Source of the DNA: Blautia sp. OF03-15BH
GTDB taxonomy: Bacteria > Bacillota > Clostridia > Lachnospirales > Lachnospiraceae
Direction of reading: 5' to 3'
DNA: 46,128 nucleotides
NCBI RefSeq assembly: GCF_003463065.1
Contig: NZ_QSCM01000021.1
Location: 1 to 46,128 of the forward strand
The notes beneath the pieces are model-generated. The model was not told the DNA's origin. It searched no databases and saw only the letters and a list, made by a program, of their open reading frames with translations. Both the position numbers and the translations under genes were made by a program. How positions within the stretch are numbered: the first letter of the stretch is position 1; every line of letters starts with the position of its first letter. This document shows positions 24,456-32,998 of the stretch, piece by piece.

Positions 24456-26189
24456 TTACAGCATCTGATGGATCATTTCCAGCACTTTTTCTCCCAGAGC
24501 TTTGGATTTTTCATCTGCATCCGCAAGAGAGGTTCCCTTCACTCCGTAATAGAATTTTACCTTGGGCTCCGTTCCGGAAGGTCTTACACAAAGCCATGCA
24601 TCATCAGTAAGATCATAGTAGAGAACATTAGACTTCGGAAGTCCGGTCTCTGTGATCTCTCCGGTAGCCATGTTTCGTACCGTATCCAGCTTGTAATCCC
24701 TTGCAGAGGTCACCTGATAGCCGCCGATCTTGGCAGGCGGGTTCTTCCGGAGAGTCTCCAGAATGGACTGGATCTTCTCCAGACCTTCAATTCCTTTCAG
24801 CGTGATCGACTGGATGTCATCTTTATAATAACCATATTTCTCATACATATCGATCATGGCGTCCCAAAGAGTCTTGCCCTGTGTTTTATAATATGCGGCA
24901 GCTTCACAGAGTGCCATGGTAGCAACGATGGCATCCTTGTCTCTGGCGTGGGTACCGATGAGACAGCCGTAGCTTTCCTCGAAACCGAAGAGATAGGTAC
25001 CTTTTCCGCTCTCTTCAAAGCCAAGGATCTGCTGTCCGATGTATTTGAAGCCGGTCAGGACTTCGATGAAACGAAGGCCATAAGCTCTGGCGATCGCACC
25101 TGCCATATTGGTGGTAACGATGGTGCTGACTACTGCACCGTCCTCCGGAAGCTTTCCTGCTGCTGCTTTTCTCTGGCTGAGCTCATACTCCTCCAGAAGA
25201 CAGCCGGACATATTTCCGGTCAGAGTATGATAAATGCCGTCTTTGTCCTTTACACGCACACCCAGACGGTCTGCATCCGGATCGGTGGCAAGAACCAGAT
25301 CTGCATCGATCTCTTTCGCCAGCTTCAGTCCCAGCGTAAAGGCCTCATCCGCTTCCGGATTCGGATAGCTCACAGTCGGGAAATTGCCGTCAGGAAGCTC
25401 CTGCTCTTTGACTACATGGACGTTGGTGAAGCCAAGCTCTTTTAACACTCTCCGTGCCGGGATATTTCCGGTTCCGTGAAGCGGTGAATAAACGATCTTC
25501 AGCTGATCCTTTTCCGCATCGATGGCATCCTGATGGATCACCTGGCTCTTCAGCGCCTCGATATACGGATCATCGATGTCTTTTCCGATCACCTGATAGA
25601 GTCCCTTCTCTTCCGCCTCTTTTTTCTCCATGGTATACACCTTTGCATAGTCTGTCACAGCCTTTACCTCAGCCATGATGCCGGTGTCATGAGGCGGTGT
25701 GATCTGTGCGCCGTCCTCCCAGTAAACCTTGTAGCCGTTGTACTCCGGCGGGTTGTGGCTGGCGGTGATGTTGATGCCGGCGATACAATGCAGTGTGCGG
25801 ACTGCAAAGGACAGCTCCGGTGTCGGACGCAGAGATTCAAACACATAAGCCTTGATGCCGTTGGCTGCCAGACAGAGGGCGGCCACATCTGCAAATTCCG
25901 GTGACATACGACGGGAATCATACGCAATGGCCACACCTCTTGCCTGTGCATTCACACTGGCAATATAGTTGGCCAGTCCCTGGGTTGCTTTTCTTACAGT
26001 ATATACGTTCATACGGTTGGTTCCTGCACCGATAATGCCGCGAAGTCCTGCGGTGCCAAACTCCAGCTCTGCATAGAAACGTTCCTTGATCTCTTTGTCA
26101 TCCCCGGCGATACCGCGAAGCTCCGCCTTGGTCTCTTCGTCAAAGTAAGGGCTTTCCAGCCACTCCTGGTATACTTCTTTGTAGTCCAT
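24456..26189 (-). CDS. pgcA: Phosphoglucomutase / phosphomannomutase (alpha-D-phosphohexomutase)
   Basis: This 577-residue enzyme interconverts hexose 1- and 6-phosphates. The four-domain family layout is present: active-site phosphoserine loop TASHNPPEYNG, metal loop DPDADRLG, sugar-binding loop GFEESYG, and phosphate-binding RPSGTEPKVKFY near the C-terminus. Its length matches the PgcA/YbbT branch of Firmicutes. It links the sugars released in this window to glycolysis and to nucleotide-sugar synthesis. The start ATG has GGGAGG nearby; a weak promoter candidate with TATGAT lies about 75 bases upstream. Confidence 0.94.
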   Translation of the reverse strand: MDYKEVYQEWLESPYFDEETKAELRGIAGDDKEIKERFYAELEFGTAGLRGIIGAGTNRMNVYTVRKATQGLANYIASVNAQARGVAIAYDSRRMSPEFADVAALCLAANGIKAYVFESLRPTPELSFAVRTLHCIAGINITASHNPPEYNGYKVYWEDGAQITPPHDTGIMAEVKAVTDYAKVYTMEKKEAEEKGLYQVIGKDIDDPYIEALKSQVIHQDAIDAEKDQLKIVYSPLHGTGNIPARRVLKELGFTNVHVVKEQELPDGNFPTVSYPNPEADEAFTLGLKLAKEIDADLVLATDPDADRLGVRVKDKDGIYHTLTGNMSGCLLEEYELSQRKAAAGKLPEDGAVVSTIVTTNMAGAIARAYGLRFIEVLTGFKYIGQQILGFEESGKGTYLFGFEESYGCLIGTHARDKDAIVATMALCEAAAYYKTQGKTLWDAMIDMYEKYGYYKDDIQSITLKGIEGLEKIQSILETLRKNPPAKIGGYQVTSARDYKLDTVRNMATGEITETGLPKSNVLYYDLTDDAWLCVRPSGTEPKVKFYYGVKGTSLADADEKSKALGEKVLEMIHQML

Positions 26190-26300
26190 ATCGTACCTCC
26201 CGATTTTTCACTTTTCAGGGTCCGTCCCCTTAAAGCATCCGGTCATCCTGCACGGCCCTGAGTGCTTTTATCATACCATAATTCGCCCTGAAAAGAAACC

Positions 26301-27281
26301 TTATTCCAATATTTTAAGAAAAGATACCCGCTGATCCTGCTGCCGGATCAGGCTTTTCAGTTTTTCGACATTTTTCTCCGGGATCCAGCTCTTTCTGCTG
26401 CCATAATAATGGTCTGCCAGCTTCCAGAATTTCTCCGGATAAGAAAGCCGCACACGAAAATCCTCCCGTTCCTCCTCCGAAAGAGGACGCACCCGGCCAT
26501 ATTCCCGGAGCATGGCATTTCCATATACCTTATCCCAGTTCTGTTTTTCCAGAATCTTCCGGAAAAACCGGGCCAGATCCCCGGTCCGGACACCGAAATG
26601 GCAGTGACCGAAGTCTGTAAGTGCCGTCCCCTCCCTCGACAGGAGTACATGATGCTGGTTGTAATCCCCATGGCAAAGGATCCCTTCCGTGAGGCTTCTT
26701 TCAAAAAGTGCCCGGATTTTCCCGGAACCGGCTTCTTCCAGAGCCTTTTCCGCTTCCTCATAAAAGCGCTCGAAATGATTCAGAAATTCCTGTTCAAACT
26801 CTGTCTTTCTCCTGCGGGAACGTATGAATTTCCGCACCCGCCGAAGCTCTGCATTTTTCCTCCGAAGTTCTGTCTCCAGCGATTCTTCCCGGAACTTTTC
26901 CGTCTCTTTTTCCGGAGTTGTCTGGAAATTCCGGTGAAGAAAAGCCAGTGCCCGTACCGCTTCTTCCACTTCAGAAAGCTCTCTCACATCACATTCCCGG
27001 CCTTCATGCCATTCCCGCAAAAGATAAGTGGTCTCCTCCCTGTCCTTTACCAGAAACCCGCCTTCCTTATTCCGTACCGGAAAATCCAGACGCTCCAGCC
27101 CCTTTTCCCGAAGCTCCCTCATGACCCGGTCCTGAAATTCCAGCCTTCCCTCTGTTCCGGCATACTCCGTCAGAAGCTTCAGCCCCTGATCCGTATCTAC
27201 CAGAAAGGAGCCCCTTCCTCTTCTGGCACTTCTTACATCCAGTTCATACTGCTCCAGTACGATAAGTCCTTTTTCATTCAT
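26301..27281 (-). CDS. CotS-family spore coat protein (aminoglycoside-phosphotransferase-like kinase)
   Basis: This 326-residue protein has a small-molecule-kinase fold as in CotS/YutH/YsxE. The catalytic loop reads CHGDYNQHHVLL (around residues 218-229) and the metal motif TDFGHCHFG (DFG-like). A long, highly charged helical insertion (about 120-190) precedes the loop. In B. subtilis relatives sit in the spore coat; enzymatic activity is mostly unproven. It stands alone between the mutase gene and the cca terminator. Sporulation-sigma promoter elements could not be identified with confidence. Confidence 0.85.
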   Translation of the reverse strand: MNEKGLIVLEQYELDVRSARRGRGSFLVDTDQGLKLLTEYAGTEGRLEFQDRVMRELREKGLERLDFPVRNKEGGFLVKDREETTYLLREWHEGRECDVRELSEVEEAVRALAFLHRNFQTTPEKETEKFREESLETELRRKNAELRRVRKFIRSRRRKTEFEQEFLNHFERFYEEAEKALEEAGSGKIRALFERSLTEGILCHGDYNQHHVLLSREGTALTDFGHCHFGVRTGDLARFFRKILEKQNWDKVYGNAMLREYGRVRPLSEEEREDFRVRLSYPEKFWKLADHYYGSRKSWIPEKNVEKLKSLIRQQDQRVSFLKILE

Positions 27282-27366
27282 CGGATCCCTCCCACTGATC
27301 TGCTCCCTCTATTCCTATGTGGACCGGCCTGGAATTATGCGGCGGAATCTTCTCTCCATAGAAAAA

Positions 27367-27386
27367 GCCGGAGCATCAGCTCCGGC
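27367..27386 (-). terminator. Terminator of cca, with the stop codon in its loop
   Basis: GCCGGAGC (27367-27374) and GCTCCGGC (27379-27386) form an 8-bp stem with a 4-base loop; on the - strand it is followed by UUUUU. The cca stop codon TGA (27376-27378) lies inside the loop, so the ribosome reaches the hairpin itself. Confidence 0.8.
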
Positions 27387-28710
27387 GGAGAGTTCTGGAA
27401 TATTCCAGAAGATATTCTTTTGTATTGTGGGCAGGATCCCGTAAGACCTCACCAAGAAGTTCACTTAAGACCTCACCGAGCTGTTTTCCCGGCTCCATAC
27501 CGTCGTCGATGAGATCACGGCCGCTAACCGCCAGATCCTTCAGAGAAAAACACTGTTTTTCTTCGAAGATCTTTTCTGCCAGAAGTTCTACTTCCTTCAG
27601 CCGCTCCTCTTTTTCCGCACGCTGATAATCGCTCTGAGCCGCAATATCTGCCCGCTGCACCTTCAGGATCAGCGGAAAGAGCTCTTTTCCGGTCTTGTTC
27701 AGAAATCTTCTTACCGCACGTTCACTGATCTCCGGACGGTAATCGTGATAGGCAATGAGTTTTTCCACCGTATATAGCGTATCGTTGTCAAATTTCAGCC
27801 GTTTCAGGATATCATGAGCCATCTGGGCACTGACATCCGCATGACCGAAGAAATGATCCACGCCGTCCTCTCCCGTCGATCTTACCACCGGTTTCCCGAT
27901 GTCATGGAGAAGCATGGCCAGGCGAAGCACCTTGTCCGGCTCGATCATCCGCATGGACTCGATCAGATGAGCCCCTACCGTATGGCAGTGATGCGGATTC
28001 TTCTGCTCTGTCTCCATAGCTGCATCCAGCTCCGGAAGGATCACCCGGGTGATACCGGTCTCATAAGCCGTATAAAGTTCCTCCGGATGAGGGGAAACGG
28101 CCAGCTTGACCAGCTCTGCCTGGATCCGCTCCGCACTGATGTGCTCCAGATTCCCTGCCAGGATGCCGATGGCCTCCCGTGTCCGTTCCTCGATGGAAAA
28201 GCCCAGCTGCGCCGCAAAACGCACGGCCCGGAGAATCCGCAAAGCATCCTCGGTAAAACGCTCCAGCGGATCTCCCACACAGCGGATCACTTTTTCCTCC
28301 ATATCCTTCTGGCCGCCGAACAGGTCCACCAGCCCCTCCTTCTCATTGTAGGCCAGGGCATTGATCGTGAAATCCCTCCGCTTCAGATCTTCCGAAAGAA
28401 GGGCGGTAAAAGTCACCTCTTTGGGGTGACGGCTGTCCTCGTACTCTCCGTCCAGCCGGTAAGTCGTGACCTCATAGCCCTCCTTGTCCAGAAGGATCGT
28501 CACGGTACCATGCTGGATCCCTGTATCGATGGTCTTTTTAAACAGCGCTTTCACCTGCTCCGGAAGAGCTGAGGTGGTAATGTCCCAGTCGTTGGGCGTC
28601 CGCCCGAGGAGACTGTCACGGATACAGCCTCCCACTGCATAGGCTTCAAATCCGTTCTCCTCCAGGACATGGATGATCTTATTGACATTTTTCGGAAGTA
28701 TGATCTGCAT
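27376..28710 (-). CDS. cca: CCA tRNA nucleotidyltransferase with HD domain
   Basis: This 444-residue enzyme adds or repairs the 3' CCA of tRNAs. The class II nucleotidyltransferase head shows GGCIRDSLLGR and the metal-binding DWD (about residues 25-41), then the RRDFTINA and ERTRE-type motifs of the neck, and an HD-type phosphohydrolase domain with HDIGKP and HADVS in the C-terminal half. The start ATG has AAGGAG upstream. It follows uppP by 50 bases on the same strand and may be co-transcribed with it. Confidence 0.94.
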   Translation of the reverse strand: MQIILPKNVNKIIHVLEENGFEAYAVGGCIRDSLLGRTPNDWDITTSALPEQVKALFKKTIDTGIQHGTVTILLDKEGYEVTTYRLDGEYEDSRHPKEVTFTALLSEDLKRRDFTINALAYNEKEGLVDLFGGQKDMEEKVIRCVGDPLERFTEDALRILRAVRFAAQLGFSIEERTREAIGILAGNLEHISAERIQAELVKLAVSPHPEELYTAYETGITRVILPELDAAMETEQKNPHHCHTVGAHLIESMRMIEPDKVLRLAMLLHDIGKPVVRSTGEDGVDHFFGHADVSAQMAHDILKRLKFDNDTLYTVEKLIAYHDYRPEISERAVRRFLNKTGKELFPLILKVQRADIAAQSDYQRAEKEERLKEVELLAEKIFEEKQCFSLKDLAVSGRDLIDDGMEPGKQLGEVLSELLGEVLRDPAHNTKEYLLEYSRTLRRS

Positions 28711-28760
28711 ATAACATCTCCTTTTTATTCATCTTTATGCATAAAAATCCGCCGCTGAGC

Positions 28761-29585
28761 TTACAAAATGCTGAAGAAAAGGAACACCAGCACGCCCAGA
28801 ACGATCCGGTACCAGCCGAAGACCTTGAAATCGTTCCGGCGGATGTAATTCATCAAGAATTTGATCACAAGGATGGATACCACGAAGGCGACCACCATAC
28901 CCACAAGAAGGATCACTGCTTCCGAAGCGCTGAAGGCCAGACCGAATTTTACCAGCTTTAAAAGACTTGCTCCTGCCATAACGGGAACCGCCAGGAAAAA
29001 TGTGAATTCAGCCGCTGTCGTACGGGACATGCCAAGCAGGATCCCGCCGAGGATCGTTGCGCCGGAACGGGAGGTTCCGGGAAATACAGCCGCGATCAGC
29101 TGAAAAAGGCCAACACCGACAGCCGCCTTCCAGCTGATCTCCGCAATGGAATTCATGACCGGTTTCCGTTTCTTATTGTAGTTTTCGATGACGATGAAAA
29201 GTACACCGAAAATGATCAGCATGGCTGCTACGGTCTGGTAATTGTAAAAAAGCTCGTCGATCTTGTCATCGAAGAGGATACCGACAACGGCTGCCGGAAT
29301 ACAGGCTGCCAGGATCTTGAACCACATCAGGAAGGTGTCCTTTTTGATAAAGTATTTTTCCTTTGCGGAAAATGGCCAGAGCTTCTTAAAATACAGGACC
29401 ACCACCGCCAGAATAGCGCCCAGCTGGATCACAACCAGGAACATTTCACGGAAGTCGTTGGAAACATTCAGCTTTACCAGTTCATCCAGAAGGATCATAT
29501 GACCTGTACTGCTGATGGGAAGCCACTCGGTAATGCCCTCCACGATACCGAAGAGGATCGCTTTCAGAATTTCAATAAAATCCAT
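28761..29585 (-). CDS. uppP: Undecaprenyl-diphosphatase UppP (BacA)
   Basis: This 274-residue polytopic membrane enzyme recycles undecaprenyl pyrophosphate to the monophosphate lipid carrier for cell-wall synthesis and confers bacitracin tolerance. The two family motifs are present: the N-terminal EGITEWLPISSTGH (glutamate-rich) and the later FPGTSRSGATI. About eight hydrophobic segments are visible. Its promoter (29622-29650) is divergent from that of the cold-shock gene. Confidence 0.96.
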   Translation of the reverse strand: MDFIEILKAILFGIVEGITEWLPISSTGHMILLDELVKLNVSNDFREMFLVVIQLGAILAVVVLYFKKLWPFSAKEKYFIKKDTFLMWFKILAACIPAAVVGILFDDKIDELFYNYQTVAAMLIIFGVLFIVIENYNKKRKPVMNSIAEISWKAAVGVGLFQLIAAVFPGTSRSGATILGGILLGMSRTTAAEFTFFLAVPVMAGASLLKLVKFGLAFSASEAVILLVGMVVAFVVSILVIKFLMNYIRRNDFKVFGWYRIVLGVLVFLFFSIL

Positions 29586-29621
29586 ATTTATACTCCTTTT
29601 CTTTGTGTTTTTGCTATTCCT

Positions 29622-29650
29622 ATGATACCCCTCCTTCCTGTATGATACAA
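29622..29650 (-). promoter_or_regulatory. Promoter of uppP
   Basis: On the - strand TTGTAT (29645-29650) and TATCAT (29622-29627) are spaced by exactly 17 bp, giving a short leader of about 30 bases before the uppP start codon. Confidence 0.5.
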
Positions 29651-29661
29651 GAAAAATTTCC

Positions 29662-29833
29662 TTGACTTTTGATTTTCCAACGCTTATACTGGAAAAGTAT
29701 CAAGGATTTCTTGGATGTAAGATAATTCACTAGTCATTAGAGATTATATCGCACTCATGTAATCTGTAATGGCTGGTGGATTTTTTTATCCGAAAATCTA
29801 CATCTTAATTCATTATTTTATGGAGGTACCACA
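29662..29833 (+). promoter_or_regulatory. Promoter and long 5' leader of the cold-shock gene
   Basis: TTGACT (29662-29667) and TATACT (29685-29690) are spaced by exactly 17 bp. The expected start near 29697 leaves a leader of about 135 bases before ATG, with TGGAGG eight bases ahead of the start. Long leaders are typical of cold-shock mRNAs, in which temperature-dependent folding controls stability and translation. Confidence 0.65.
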
Positions 29834-30034
29834 ATGAACAAAGGTACAGTTAAATGGTTCAATGCAGAAAAAGGCTACGGCTTCATCACCGGCGAGGACG
29901 GAAACGATGTATTCGTTCACTTCTCCGCTATCCAGGGTGAGGGCTTCAAATCTCTCGATGAGGGTCAGGCAGTAAGCTATGACTTAACTGAGGGTGCTCG
30001 TGGAATGCAGGCTGCTAACGTAGTTAAACTTTGA
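29834..30034 (+). CDS. cspA: Cold-shock protein (CspA family)
   Basis: This 66-residue OB-fold protein binds single-stranded RNA/DNA and works as an RNA chaperone. The RNA-binding motifs KGYGFI (RNP1) and VFVHF (RNP2) are intact, and the length matches the family. It is monocistronic, with a strong promoter and a strong terminator directly after the gene. Confidence 0.97.
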   Translation: MNKGTVKWFNAEKGYGFITGEDGNDVFVHFSAIQGEGFKSLDEGQAVSYDLTEGARGMQAANVVKL

Positions 30035-30076
30035 TCGTTTACTCATAAGCGCAGAAAATAGAGAAAAGAACCAATG

Positions 30077-30110
30077 AAAGACCATTCTTTCCATAAAGAG
30101 TGGTCTTTTT
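30077..30110 (+). terminator. Terminator of the cold-shock gene
   Basis: AAAGACCATTCTTT (30077-30090) pairs with AAAGAGTGGTCTTT (30095-30108) through a 14-bp stem with one wobble, a 4-base loop and a run of T. Confidence 0.85.
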
Positions 30111-30134
30111 GATTGTCCGAAATGGCAAAAAAGA

Positions 30135-30181
30135 GGGAGGACCGACCGGTGCAGCAAAGCTCTGCAGCCGGTGGTCCTCCC
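30135..30181 (-). terminator. Terminator of nrdD
   Basis: GGGAGGACC (30135-30143) and GGTCCTCCC (30173-30181) form the outer stem, and the ACCGGTGCAGC region pairs with GCAGCCGGT inside. On the - strand a U-rich run (UCUUUUUU) follows. Confidence 0.8.
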
Positions 30182-30201
30182 TTTTACTGTTATGATCTGC
30201 C

Positions 30202-32583
30202 TCAGGATAGGACAGCTTCTTTCACAGTGTCCACATATTTCCTGATATTGGAGGCATTCACGTATTTCTTTGCCCGTGTGCCGTCAACGACTACAAGGGT
30301 CGGCGCCTGCATGATACCGTACTTTTTCACCAACTCCGGATTTTCCTCGGCATCGATGATCTGTACGGCCTCACCCTTCAGCATTTCCTTTGCCAGGCGG
30401 CAGTTGGGGCAGGTCTTGGTGGTGAACAGATATTTCACACCCTCCATGGGCTTGATCTCCACATCATCCCGGGAAACCGTAACGATGCTGCTGTGTACCT
30501 TCTTCAGACAGGAATGGTCCACATCGTAAAGCTTCCGGTTCTTGTACTCCTGCGTTTTTCCGTCGTTCCAGTTCTGTACCGGACGGTAATATCCGGTGAT
30601 CCGGCTGTAGACTTCCGCCTTCTTGCCGCATTTCGGACAGGTGAAATGCTCACCGGCAATATAGCCGTGCTCCTTACAGACAGAATAGGTCGGAGACAGC
30701 GTGTAATACGGAAGACGATAGTTCTCTGCGATCTTCCGCACCAGGTTGGCTGCGGACTTCCAGTCCGGAAGCTTCTCGCCCAGGAAAGCGTGGAAGACAG
30801 TTCCGGAGGTATAAAGGGTCTGCAGCTCATCCTGGATATCCAGCGCATCAAAGATATCTGCGGTGTAATCCACGGGCAGATGGGAACTGTTGGTATAATA
30901 AGGCGTATCGCCTTCTTTGCCGGCTGTTTTGATATCCGGCCAGCGCTCCCGGTCATGCTTTGCCAGACGATAGGTGGTGGACTCTGCCGGAGTGGCCTCC
31001 AGGTTGTAAAGGTCGCCGTACTGCTCCTGATATCCCACGAGACGCTCTCTCATATGGTTCAGCACCTCTTTGGTAAATTCCTGTGTCTTTGGATGGCTCA
31101 GATCCTCACCAAGCCAGACGGCATTCAGACCCACCTCATTCATGCCGATGAGGCCGATGGTGGAAAAGTGGTTGCTAAAGCTTCCCAGATACCGTTTGGT
31201 GTAAGGATACAGTCCCTCCTCCAGAAGCCGGGAGATCACATCTCTCTTGATCTTCAGGGAACGGGCTGCAATGTCCATCATGTGATCCAGACGGCGGTAG
31301 AAATCCGCTTTGTTCCTGGACAGATAAGCGATACGCGGCATATTGATGGTGACAACGCCTACGCTTCCGGTGCTCTCTCCGGAACCGAAGAAACCGCCGG
31401 TCTTTTTCCGGAGTTCCCTAAGATCCAGTCTCAGACGGCAGCACATGCTCCGCACATCGCTGGGCTCCATATCGCTGTTGATATAGTTTGAAAAATACGG
31501 GGTTCCGTATTTGGAGGTCATTTCAAAGAGCAGGCGGTTGTTCTCTGTGTCGGACCAGTCAAAATCTCTGGTAATGGAATAGGTCGGGATCGGGTACTGA
31601 AAACCGCGTCCGTTGGCATCTCCCTCGATCATGGTCTCGATGAAGGCCTTGTTCACCATATCCATCTCTTTTTTACAGTCCTTATAACAGAAATCCATAT
31701 CCTTTCCGCCGACAATGGCCGGAAGCTCCGCCAGGTCATTGGGAACCGTCCAGTCCAGTGTGATATTGGAGAAGGGAGCCTGTGTTCCCCAGCGGCTCGG
31801 CGTATTCACACCGTAAACAAAGGATTCGATGCATTTTTTTACTTCCGGATAAGAAAGGTGGTCCACCTTTACAAAAGGAGCCAGATAAGTATCAAAAGAA
31901 GAAAACGCCTGCGCTCCTGCCCATTCATTCTGCATGATCCCAAGGAAATTCACCATCTGGTTACAGAGGACCGAAAGGTGCTTCGCCGGTGCGGAGGTGA
32001 TCTTCCCTTCAATGCCGCCAAGTCCTTCCCGGATCAGCTGCTTCAAGGACCAGCCGGCACAGTAACCGGTGAGCATCGACAGATCATGGATATGAATGTC
32101 TGCGTTTCTGTGGGCATCACTGATCTCCTGGTCGTAGATCTCAGACAGCCAGTAATTGGCTGTCACAGCACCGGAGTTGCTTAAGATCAGACCACCGACG
32201 GAGTAAGTCACGGTGGAATTCTCCTTTACCCGCCAGTCCTCTACCTTCACATAGCTGTTGACGATATCCTTATAATCCAGGATCGTGGATTTCATATTCC
32301 GGATCTTCTCTCTCTGTTTGCGGTAAAGGATGTAGGCCTTGGCCACATCGGAATAACCGCTCTGCTCCAGTACGGTCTCCACGCTGTCCTGCACACTCTC
32401 GACATCGATGAGACTGTCTTTGATCTTACTCTGAAAATCTGCAGTGACACGTAATCCTAAAAGCTCGATAATATCTGTATTAAACTGTTTATCTGTCGCC
32501 TTGAATGCTTTTTCGATGGCATTTGTGATCTTTCCGATATCGAAAGCGGCCACTTCACCATCCCGTTTCACTACTTTGAACAT
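30202..32583 (-). CDS. nrdD: Anaerobic ribonucleoside-triphosphate reductase with C-terminal redoxin domain
   Basis: This 793-residue class III ribonucleotide reductase makes dNTPs under anaerobic conditions. An ATP-cone regulatory domain (~3-93) is followed by the ten-stranded barrel and the C-terminal zinc region (CKEH and CPKC) with the glycyl-radical segment RITGYYRPVQNWN. Beyond that, about 100 more residues (from ~692) form a thioredoxin/glutaredoxin-like domain with a CPNC active site (C725/C728) and a cis-proline-like APT, so the reductant may be built in. The activating radical-SAM protein NrdG is not encoded next to it in this window. Paired NrdR-type boxes precede the promoter (32746-32828). 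Confidence 0.95.
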   Translation of the reverse strand: MFKVVKRDGEVAAFDIGKITNAIEKAFKATDKQFNTDIIELLGLRVTADFQSKIKDSLIDVESVQDSVETVLEQSGYSDVAKAYILYRKQREKIRNMKSTILDYKDIVNSYVKVEDWRVKENSTVTYSVGGLILSNSGAVTANYWLSEIYDQEISDAHRNADIHIHDLSMLTGYCAGWSLKQLIREGLGGIEGKITSAPAKHLSVLCNQMVNFLGIMQNEWAGAQAFSSFDTYLAPFVKVDHLSYPEVKKCIESFVYGVNTPSRWGTQAPFSNITLDWTVPNDLAELPAIVGGKDMDFCYKDCKKEMDMVNKAFIETMIEGDANGRGFQYPIPTYSITRDFDWSDTENNRLLFEMTSKYGTPYFSNYINSDMEPSDVRSMCCRLRLDLRELRKKTGGFFGSGESTGSVGVVTINMPRIAYLSRNKADFYRRLDHMMDIAARSLKIKRDVISRLLEEGLYPYTKRYLGSFSNHFSTIGLIGMNEVGLNAVWLGEDLSHPKTQEFTKEVLNHMRERLVGYQEQYGDLYNLEATPAESTTYRLAKHDRERWPDIKTAGKEGDTPYYTNSSHLPVDYTADIFDALDIQDELQTLYTSGTVFHAFLGEKLPDWKSAANLVRKIAENYRLPYYTLSPTYSVCKEHGYIAGEHFTCPKCGKKAEVYSRITGYYRPVQNWNDGKTQEYKNRKLYDVDHSCLKKVHSSIVTVSRDDVEIKPMEGVKYLFTTKTCPNCRLAKEMLKGEAVQIIDAEENPELVKKYGIMQAPTLVVVDGTRAKKYVNASNIRKYVDTVKEAVLS

Positions 32584-32739
32584 AAACCTTCTGCTCCTTC
32601 CATCTATACACGGTGCACCATCCTGCTTTTCCGCTCTCCAGGCTGACGCACCTTCTCCATAATCGTATCTGTCTCTCTCGTCCGTACGGCCCGGCCATGT
32701 GTTTTTCCCCCAGCCATTCGGGCCCGTAAAACGAAGACT
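32584..32739 (-). other. nrdD 5' leader with a GC-rich hairpin
   Basis: The leader is about 150 bases long. ACGGCCCG (32686-32693) can pair with CGGGCCCGT (32719-32727), allowing one bulged base. AAGGAG precedes the ATG at moderate spacing. I do not recognise a known riboswitch. Confidence 0.35.
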
Positions 32740-32745
32740 GGATTT

Positions 32746-32774
32746 ATTGTATCAAAGATACCTGGATGAGTCAA
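32746..32774 (-). promoter_or_regulatory. Promoter of nrdD
   Basis: On the - strand TTGACT (32769-32774) and TACAAT (32746-32751) are separated by exactly 17 bp, giving a leader of about 150 bases before the nrdD start codon. Confidence 0.7.
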
Positions 32775-32786
32775 CCGCAAAAGCCA

Positions 32787-32829
32787 CCATATCTTGGACG
32801 CATTTTGCGTACATGCCACTATATATAGT
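32787..32829. promoter_or_regulatory. Tandem NrdR-type boxes
   Basis: ACTATATATAGT (32818-32829) is a perfect 12-bp palindrome matching the core of NrdR boxes. CCATATCTTG (32787-32796) is a weaker copy. The box centres are 32 bp apart, about three helical turns, as expected for cooperative NrdR binding. They lie directly upstream of the nrdD -35. NrdR is the universal repressor of ribonucleotide reductase genes. The rest of the spacer up to 32998 holds a weak hairpin (32970-32987) after hflX but no gene. Confidence 0.65.
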
Positions 32830-32998
32830 ATATTTTGAAAATGTCCGGAAAATGCCGGAAAGCCCGTTGGAAGTGGCTTTTCCGCGAAAAAACGGAGACC
32901 ATACGGCCCCCGTGAACTTCACTAGAACTTGTGTCTTTAGTAAAAATGACGAATTTCTGACGGTGTGCGAAAGCCCTTGAAGGCTTTGCAGCACCTTT

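Noticed and set aside
32584..32739. Known riboswitch in the nrdD leader
   Set aside because: No cobalamin, SAM, T-box or other conserved core was recognised.
32752..32994. An 80-codon - strand frame upstream of nrdD
   Set aside because: It covers the nrdD promoter and the NrdR boxes, so the regulatory reading explains the stretch better.
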